Of a DNA stretch of 64,000 nt, positions 57,648 to 64,000 are shown one piece after another. Source of the DNA: Neurospora tetrasperma FGSC 2508 (Eukaryota; Ascomycota; Sordariomycetes; Sordariales; Sordariaceae); contig NW_009799101.1 in the NCBI RefSeq assembly GCF_000213175.1, positions 2,935,630-2,999,629 on the forward strand, written 5' to 3'. Below the pieces are notes generated by a model. The model was not told the origin of the DNA and did not search any database. It saw only the letters and a list, made by a program, of their open reading frames with translations. Each line of letters starts with the position of its first letter. Position 1 is the stretch's first letter. The translations under genes and the position numbers were made by a program.

Positions 57648-58136
57648 ATGATTTGCAGAGCCTGTCTTCGTGCTAGCAGAGCTGGCCTCCGCTCCGAGGC
57701 TTCCCAAAGACTCGCTTCTCTCCAGACGCCAAGCAGGGCTCTCTCTTCGCCGGCTTCTACACGCCTCGCTGCACCTGCCGCATACTCTACCTCTGCTCTT
57801 CTTCAACAGCGCACCATTCACACCCCGGCTCGCCTTGCCTCGAGGACATACTCTACCGCAGCTTCGGAACAGCCTGCGAGCGCTGTCCCGGAAAAGCCGG
57901 AAGATCTGGACGAGGGAGAGGCCCAGGTCTGGGATATCTTGGTCCGCGAGTTTGCGCCCACCAACCTCGTCGTGCGAGACATCTCGGGAGGCTGCGGCTC
58001 CATGTATGGCGTCGACATCTGCTCCGAGAAGTTCCGTGGCCTCAACATGCTTAAGCAGCAACGTCTGGTCAACGCCGCTCTCGGTGACCTGGTCAAGCAG
58101 TGGCACGGCATCCAGATCAAGACCAGCGTGCCTTGA
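57648..58136 (+). CDS. Mitochondrial BolA-family protein (Bol3/BOLA3 type)
   Basis: A single coding exon of 162 residues starts at the ATG in CTTCACCATGATT. The first ~75 residues are rich in Arg, Ser and Ala without acidic residues (MICRACLRASRAGLRSEASQ, RLASRTYSTAA), a typical mitochondrial targeting sequence. The BolA domain follows: VWDILVREFAPTNLVVRDIS, GGCGSMYGVDICSEKFRGLN, then MLKQQRLVNAALGDLVKQWH and GIQIKT. GGCGSMY (Cys116) and the late WHG His153 are the expected iron-sulfur-ligating positions of the BOLA3 class. Such proteins work with monothiol glutaredoxin and Nfu1 in late transfer of 4Fe-4S clusters to lipoate synthase and respiratory enzymes. Confidence 0.93.
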   Translation: MICRACLRASRAGLRSEASQRLASLQTPSRALSSPASTRLAAPAAYSTSALLQQRTIHTPARLASRTYSTAASEQPASAVPEKPEDLDEGEAQVWDILVREFAPTNLVVRDISGGCGSMYGVDICSEKFRGLNMLKQQRLVNAALGDLVKQWHGIQIKTSVP

Positions 58137-58547
58137 AGAAGAAAACAGGGGAGGAAAGTAAGAGAAAGATGATTCTATATTTTTCACTGCCATGTACACC
58201 ACTCGATACCCAATGAACAACCGCGCCAAATCTCTTGAATGGCCGCACTGCCCTACCACCAGGACAAACTCTCATCTGATGCGAAACTCGAAAATGCCAC
58301 CATGCCCATATCGTCCTGCACGATTCCTCATGACAAATCCGACGTTTCCTCATTCTCCATTTCGATGCCTATGGTACCCCAGTCCACTGCCGGAACCGAC
58401 CCGGGATCAGGTCTCTTGCTAAATAGTGGCTGTCTGGTTCACCCGCGCTCGGTCAGTCAAGATACCCAACCCCAGACCCAAGCAGAAAAGAAGAAAAAAA
58501 AGGTGAACCATGCCATTCATATGATGGATGAAGGAAAAATGAAAAAT
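58137..58547. other. Intergenic between BolA and tRNA
   Basis: 3' UTR of the BolA gene, with no further gene seen. Confidence 0.5.
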
Positions 58548-58657
58548 TGACAAGAGTGGGATTCGAACCCACGCCCTTTCGGACTACGGATATGAGATTA
58601 AACTCAGATTAAGGGTTAACCTTAACGTAGCGCCTTAGACCGCTCGGCCATCTTGCC
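58548..58657 (-). tRNA. tRNA-Leu(AAG) with intron
   Basis: The minus strand folds as a tRNA: acceptor stem GGCAAGA with TCTTGTC, D arm around GGCCGAGCGGTCTAAGGC, anticodon stem CTACG/CGTAG, loop TTAAGG..C with anticodon AAG, and a long variable arm TCCGAAAGGGC (class II). The T arm is GTGGGTTCGAATCCCAC. The anticodon loop is interrupted after the base 3' of the anticodon by a ~30-base intron whose CCTTAA can pair with the anticodon region, the normal pre-tRNA arrangement. AAG (read as IAG) decodes CUU and CUC leucine codons. Confidence 0.95.
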
Positions 58658-59237
58658 TATTGATGGAAAAACTACCCAATTCTGGTGTTGACATATCCCA
58701 TTGTGGATATCCCTCACCTTCACTACGGCGATGGATATTGACCCATGAAGGTTCCCGATGAATAACCATGCAATGCGTCGTGGCTTCCCCGAAGAACATT
58801 ATGTCGATCTATATACAGTTCGAGAGAAGATGAAGAGATGTCCTCACAATCGTAGCAGGTGTGTACAGTCCAATGATGCTCTGTTTGTTTGCAAGATACC
58901 AGTCCTCCAAGGAACCAAAACCCCTAAACTGTCCTCAAAGTGTCAAGATACCTGTACACATCGAACTCTCGTCTGTCTGCTCATTGACTCGACCTTATGT
59001 ACCGTCTATTTTGACACTAGTTTGTTTGTGTGTTCAGGACCTTGGGTTAACTTCCCTAGGCGTCATGATATCTCGATACGCGTTTCGTCCATGACTGAAG
59101 CCTGATCAATCTTGACTACCTAGGTATGCTTGTTTCGATGCTGAATATGTTATGTTAAATCCTTTGATGCATTTCCAATCAGTGCCTAAGCGTATTCTAC
59201 CAGTGCTGAAGAAAACTAGTTCAATGCATCCTTATAA

Positions 59238-59319
59238 GGTTTGGGATAGTTGGGATACCGCTAGGTTTCGTCCAAACACCAGGAGTATCCAGCTAACAGA
59301 CAACCCAACATAAGATTGT
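59238..59319 (-). mobile_element. Fragment of the short inverted-repeat element, copy D
   Basis: GTTTGGGATAGTTGGGATAC, then GGTTTCGTCCAAAC and AGCTAACAGACAACCCAACA then TAAGATTGT, match the reversed left end of copy B (GTTTGGGACTATTCGGGATA, GATTTCGTC, GCTAACAAACAAACCAGCA, GGACTGT). Differences are mainly C-to-T or G-to-A. The other end may be the ACAGTCCAATGATG word at 58865, but the interior between them is not convincingly alignable. Confidence 0.5.
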
Positions 59320-60589
59320 TTTTTCGTCCTACACTGGTAATTTCTGTACCTGTGGGGTGTCATTCGGATCTCGATTCTCCTGTGCCTCTGTTGCATCTTC
59401 AGAATCACTGCAAAAGGGCCCGTGGTGTCAATCTCTCGGGCAATCTTTTACTACCTCTAGGTATTCACTCGCACTAGTCTCGTCCTCCTCGTCAGACTTC
59501 AGTCGGAACTTGACCATAGAAAAGTCTCTCAAGACCGATTTTTCCATCTCCATCTCAATCAACATTCTCGGCAGGTCTCCATCTGCTTTCAGGTCTTCAT
59601 CAACCAATCACGTACAGTCCAATGCCGAATGACCTGTTCATTATACTTAGTATATCAGTGAACGGTGGGAACGAAAACGAAACCTCAAGACTTAGAAGAA
59701 TGGTGTGAACGCGTGTTGATTGACGGAGCAAGGGCTAAGAACATAAAGAGCGTAGGTGAATTTGTGATATATAAGGTAGGATTCACAGGAGTGATCCACG
59801 TGCAGGTCGACAACAATGGTGGCCAAGGTAATCATCTTGCTCAACCAATTGTCGGATGAGTGAGTTGATAGTTGGTTCAAGGTAATCACCAAACAAACGG
59901 AAATACGAGATGAAATCTCTCACAGAACAAAGCGGGCGCATTAACGATCGGGAACCTTGATGACTTTTGATACCTACCTGCCGGATGAAACCTGCTTTAT
60001 TCGTCTAATAAGAGTCGAGAAGAGAAGGATCAGAATCCAAGTGGAGGAAATATTCCAGACGAAAGATATCTGTTTCGCTGACGATGCTGCCTTGGAGGTA
60101 CTGCGAGGTCCAGTTACGAAAAGGCGGGGAGTCGACCGAGGAAGCCGTAACACCCACTTACCCCGAGTGAGGAAGGTTCCATGAATTGAATCTTAGTATA
60201 CGGCACACTCTTTGGACGACTAAAGTTTGTTCTGAACGTGCCTGCTGATTTGGAACTGAAGGTGCGTGTGGATCAGGGTCAGGATCAGAAGTCGGCTCCG
60301 TGGTGTCTTGCCCGATGAGATGGATCTGGAAAGAGGAGTAGATTTAGAAATTTGAATTCTTAAGCTGATTGTTTTACCAGTGAGCCGATTCGCCAGCCAG
60401 AAGATCATTGCACCAAGTCACAAGTCGAAGAGAGATATTTTTTCAAACAACCAAGTTCTTTTGTTCAGCTAGCTACCTCTATTAAAGACAATTATTGACT
60501 ACTCTCTACGTTCAGAGCAAAGGACCCCCCAATGATTTATGTGCAAGAACTCCTCCCGATCTATACCCTTGGCTACCTCTATGCGACTC

Positions 60590-60815
60590 TATTCCCCTCG
60601 ACTCCTCGTCCCCTCTTCCCCTCTTCCCCTTCTCTCACTCCCCACTCCTATCCTCTTCCTCTTCCTCCCCTTTTTTTGTCCACTGCTTTTCTATGTTTTG
60701 TCTGACTCCCCCGACACTCCACTCCTCTCCACTCCTTTTTCCTAACTCCTACTCCTACTCTTTCCCACTCATCCTTCTCCTTCTCATTCCTCCACTTCTA
60801 CTCGTACTATTCATC
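60590..60815 (+). repeat. C/T-rich (polypyrimidine) tract
   Basis: About 225 bases are almost entirely C and T. They lie just beyond the 3' end of the minus-strand gene at 60871, in its presumed 3' UTR or downstream region, and are purine-rich on the transcribed sense strand. Confidence 0.85.
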
Positions 60816-60870
60816 CGCCTATCATCTGAGCATCGCACTCTTGAATCTAAAACCGGGCAGGTTAAAGAAT

Positions 60871-61815
60871 TTAGAGGACAATCTTGAGGGTGGCGCTAAG
60901 GAAGCCGACAAGGCCACCAGCGAGGAGGTTGATGGAGTGAGCGCGGGCCTGGATCTGGGCAACGAGCTGAGGAGCCTCAATCTGGAGGCCGACAACAGCG
61001 CGGAGGGCAAAGTTGACAATGGGAGTAGCAATGGGGAGGAGGAGGCCAGAGACGAGGTTGAGCTCAGCACCGATGACCTTGAGGACGTCGTGGCTGACGG
61101 TGGCGACGAGGTGCTTGAGGCAGTTCTCGACCTGGCTGAGGAGGATCTCGACATCGGCAATGAGGTCAAGGACGATCTGGAGCTCACCAGCGACGAGGCC
61201 GACCTCGGGGCGGATGAGAGCGGTGATCTGGGGAACGACACCGGTGACGACGGTGTGGAGGTGGCCCTGGAGGCTGACGAGGGCCTCGAGGAGGAGCTGA
61301 GCGTCGACGCCAGCCTTGACCTCGAGGAGCTCAAGGATGTGGGCGATGTCGGCCTTGACGAGGACGTCGATGTTGAGGACGATGGTGGTGACCTCCTTGA
61401 CGATGACGACAGGGGCCTTGCCGTTGATGGCACCGGCACCAGCGCTGCCAGTGGAAGGGACGGAGGGAACACCGGTGGGGACGGCCAAGCCGGAGGTGAG
61501 GTACTGGGTCTTGGAGTCGGAGACAGTGGTGGCCCAGGTCTGGTAGAGGGTGGTGGCGGAGGTCAAGGTCTGGACGGGGGCGGGGACCAAGTTATCGCCG
61601 TTGATGGGGGAGGCAAGTCCGGAGGGGATAGCGGCGCCGGAGGGAAGAGCAGCGCCGGAGGGGAGAGCGGCACCGGAGGGGAGAGCGGCACCGGAGGGAA
61701 GGCCGTTGATGCCGGAGGGGGCAGCGCCCTGACCACCGCAGGCAGAGCCGAGGATGGGAGAGGCAAGAGCGGAGCCAATGGTGGCGGCGGAGAGAGCAGC
61801 GCTGAAGAACTTCAT
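60871..61815 (-). CDS. Secreted protein with LPSGAA hexapeptide repeats, unknown function
   Basis: A single exon of 314 residues starts MKFFSAALSAATIGSALASP, a standard signal peptide with cleavage near ALA-SP. Residues about 39-66 hold four to five copies of the hexapeptide LPSGAA/IPSGLA, encoded by an 18-base tandem repeat. After a Pro/Thr-rich linker, residues about 135-310 form a long run of heptad-like hydrophobic helices (VVIVKEVTTIVLNIDVLVKA, DIAHILELLEVKAGVDAQLL, LISDVEILL-like). There are few aromatic residues and two Cys (26 and about 234). This resembles amphipathic helical cell-wall or surface-associated proteins of filamentous fungi. No exact family is recognised. Strong codon bias leaves the opposite strand completely open. 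Confidence 0.8.
   Translation of the reverse strand: MKFFSAALSAATIGSALASPILGSACGGQGAAPSGINGLPSGAALPSGAALPSGAALPSGAAIPSGLASPINGDNLVPAPVQTLTSATTLYQTWATTVSDSKTQYLTSGLAVPTGVPSVPSTGSAGAGAINGKAPVVIVKEVTTIVLNIDVLVKADIAHILELLEVKAGVDAQLLLEALVSLQGHLHTVVTGVVPQITALIRPEVGLVAGELQIVLDLIADVEILLSQVENCLKHLVATVSHDVLKVIGAELNLVSGLLLPIATPIVNFALRAVVGLQIEAPQLVAQIQARAHSINLLAGGLVGFLSATLKIVL
61630..61702 (-). repeat. 18-base tandem repeat encoding LPSGAA
   Basis: Near-identical 18-base units (plus-strand GGAGGGGAGAGCGGCACC and variants) repeat four to five times in phase with the hexapeptide. Confidence 0.9.
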
Positions 61816-61996
61816 GTTTGCGGTTGTTGGTGGTTGGTGATTGAAAAGAATGGATCTAAAGAATGTAAGAGTAGTTGGATGTTGGTATTAAAGAATGACT
61901 GGTGTGTATTAGGTATTAGTTGTAGTAGTGAAGGAGTGTTGTGAGTGTGTGATGATGAGAGAGAAGAAACCGGTTGATGGAGGAAGATGACCTCGA

Positions 61997-62006
61997 GTTA
62001 TATACA
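61997..62006 (-). promoter_or_regulatory. Probable TATA box of the secreted repeat protein gene
   Basis: TGTATATAAC on minus, about 185 bases upstream of the ATG at 61815. It is followed by an A/C-rich leader, typical of strongly expressed fungal genes. Confidence 0.5.
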
Positions 62007-64000
62007 AGTTTGTCGTCGATTCTGACCTCCTCATCTCACCCCCATGTCGGCGATATTGTCTGTGCGGGTTGTTCGCCATCAACCTTAGCGTCATAGCGAT
62101 AGGCGGTGTCTCCTTTCTCTCCCCTTCGGCCAATCTCGCTGGATTGGTGAAGTTGGACAAGCCGTCAGTGGCAGCTACGGTGAATTTGGTGGAGGGGCGT
62201 AAACGGTGAACGCGTTCTCCACGGCCACGACACTTGGGAACAAGGATTTCGAAGCTTTGAACCACCCAGCTGGTGCCGCAGATCTCAATGAGCCTGGTGT
62301 CAAGGCCTGTCAACGACTGAGAGTCTCCGCAAATAATTCAGCTGTAGCGTCTTGAAGCTGGCACGGTGACTGAGGTGAGGCTAGGAGAGACTCCATCACA
62401 GCTTCATTCAAAGGTGCCATGTGAATGCACTAATGGCTTGGCAGGCTCATCCATGACAAGACTGATGAGGCCTTTGCGTGTACTCGTGACAGCGGGCCTA
62501 ACGATATCAAGACGAGGGCAAAATCCATCGTGGTGGTGTTTTGATATTCCAGTTAGTGGTATTCACCAGCGCGATAAACTTCGATCTAGCGTTGGTGCAA
62601 TCGACATGATTCCATTCCCAGCACGTTTTCTTCAACACTGAGACAACACCTTATTGTGCAGATCAGGGACTACGAATGCAAGATGAAGCAGTGAAGTTGA
62701 GACATTGGGTTGCAGATGCCACAATGGATCTTAGGGACGTGCCGTTCAGGGGTTGTTTTTCCTTGAAGAAAACAACAACGGCATTTTGGTAGGTTCCATT
62801 GATCGACGTCGTCCGCTCAGGGGTTCCATCCAGATTCCCGACTCCGGCGTCGATCACTTCCCGTTGCGCCACTCTAGCCTCAACTCACCGTCGTCACCGC
62901 CGTGTACCTGTTGCCCCGACTCTACCGACTTTTTGAAAGCCTCTTTCGCTTGCGAGTGCCGTAGAATTGCTCCAACTATTTTGATATCAGCAGAATAGAT
63001 AGTGGCAAGGGGACGCCTGCTAGATCGTTCAATAAGGACCGTTGCATTCTCTCATTTCTCCGCAATGTGCAAGCGACAAGGCGTCTGTGGAGAACTCCAG
63101 ATGATGGCAGGTTTCCCAAATTGCCCAATTGTTGAGTTTTGACCAGGGTCGCAGATCGTCTCTTGTTCATTCCTCTTATGAAGGCATCACAGGTGTTAGT
63201 ATCTTTGTTCGTAAGATGAAAGGGCGAAGTGGCTCAGCGGCAATATGGACACAAGGTTTATTGCCGTCTCTAAGAGCAATTTCATAAACAGACTTGTAGA
63301 GCTGAAGTGATGTCGGTTTCAAGGCTGTTGATCTTCTTCAAGCTAAGCAAAGTAAAGATCCTTGAAAGTACACTAACAATTCAGGCACCAGTTCAATCCT
63401 TAAAAAAGCGTTTGTTTTAGAGTGAGACTTGACTTGGACTTTCTTTTGACAAGGGAGAGGATAACCAAGACCAGTGAACGAGTGATTCTCGCACAGATGC
63501 ACCATAATATTATGCCATGTATACACGCCGTTACGCTAGGACTCTGGAAATAGCCAACCTGAAGGTGGTCAAAGAGCCTTCAGCATGTACCACGCTATCG
63601 AACAATATTAATTAAGGGGTAAACTTGATATGTGGGGGGCCGCTCAAAGGATCGGCACTTGGTGGAGTTCTTGCACTTGGTGTACTGACACCTCACTCAC
63701 AGAAAATCCGGGTTCCCAGGCCGCGGAAAAGGTTGCACTCAGGGAGGCAGGGAGGCTTGCACTTGCAGGGACATTTGCCGTACACTCCACGTGTGGCGGA
63801 GACAGGTGGGCGGTAGTATTGCGCCGTGAACCCCGACCATCTTCACTCAAAGGCTAGGAATAAGGCCAAGAACACTGAGCTTCTGAGATTCTCCACCGAC
63901 TTGGACACAACGACACAGCAACACAGACGCATCACGTTCACATTATCTACACGGCCAGACTCAGCTCAACGGTGGCGTGGCCATGGCCTAGTCTAGCGTA
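62007..64000. other. Intergenic to right edge
   Basis: No supported gene. Short frames on both strands lack recognisable domains. The ATG at 63630 opens a 75-codon frame (MWGAAQRIGTWW) without other support. Confidence 0.4.

Larger units (their letters stand above)
58658..60870. other. Intergenic with element fragments and unassigned frames
   Basis: No complete gene. The stretch holds an inverted-repeat element fragment (listed) and two further ACAGTCCAATG words at 58865 and 59614. A coding-looking minus frame at about 59595-59345 is rich in acidic and basic residues (KFRLKSDEEDETSASEYLE) but interrupted by one stop. Short plus frames lie at 59665-60184. The end is a C/T-rich tract. Confidence 0.4.

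Noticed and set aside
60841-61944. 367-codon open frame antisense to the secreted repeat protein
   Set aside because: It is acidic and repetitive with no start context. The minus frame has a signal peptide and TATA-led promoter.

Overview
The window looks like nuclear chromosomal DNA of a filamentous ascomycete. Genes are spaced a few kb apart and carry short GT-AG introns with CTAAC-like branch sites. Coding regions are GC-rich in the third position and intergenic regions are long and rich in simple repeats. The set of fungal-only families (fungal rhodopsin-like, DUF8004-type, DUF7704-type, EXPERA membrane protein, dynactin p62 of the ropy-2 type) points to Sordariomycetes, probably Sordariales close to Neurospora. 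The genus is an inference.

Layout. 1-3.7 kb: the 3' end of an unknown gene and a badly decayed cytochrome P450. 3.7-5.3 kb: a six-exon fungal rhodopsin-like membrane protein. 8-10.4 kb: two small related single-pass membrane proteins with PPxY tails. 11.3-13.5 kb: a membrane-anchored pepsin-fold protein that lacks both catalytic aspartates. 14.5-18.9 kb: a small hydrophobic protein converging on a calpain-family protease. 19-23.6 kb: a gene desert. 23.6-27.4 kb: an F-box/LRR-like gene with a one-base frame break, divergent from an EXPERA-like membrane protein. 28.4-32.3 kb: a fungal polytopic membrane protein and the orphan C-terminal end of a relative. 32.7-39.2 kb: a DUF8004-type protein with a GC-AG intron, divergent from dynactin p62. 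39.6-43.9 kb: ribosomal protein eS7, a DUF7704-type protein and a zinc alcohol dehydrogenase. 45.1-49.5 kb: CTP synthase and a second class I glutamine amidotransferase-like protein. 49.5-60 kb: a secreted subtilisin flanked by copies of a short inverted-repeat element, a mitochondrial BolA protein, and an intron-bearing tRNA-Leu. 60.9-61.8 kb: a secreted protein with a hexapeptide repeat. The rest, to 64 kb, shows no gene I can support.

Housekeeping genes (eS7, CTP synthase, BolA, dynactin p62, tRNA-Leu) are interspersed with lineage-specific membrane and secreted proteins. I see no operon-like or cluster logic. No CRISPR array, phage or single new multi-gene system is visible. The most unusual items are the double-Asp-less pepsin homologue, the short terminal-inverted-repeat element family around the subtilisin gene, and the paired PPxY membrane proteins. 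All exon boundaries were derived by hand from splice signals and reading-frame continuity.
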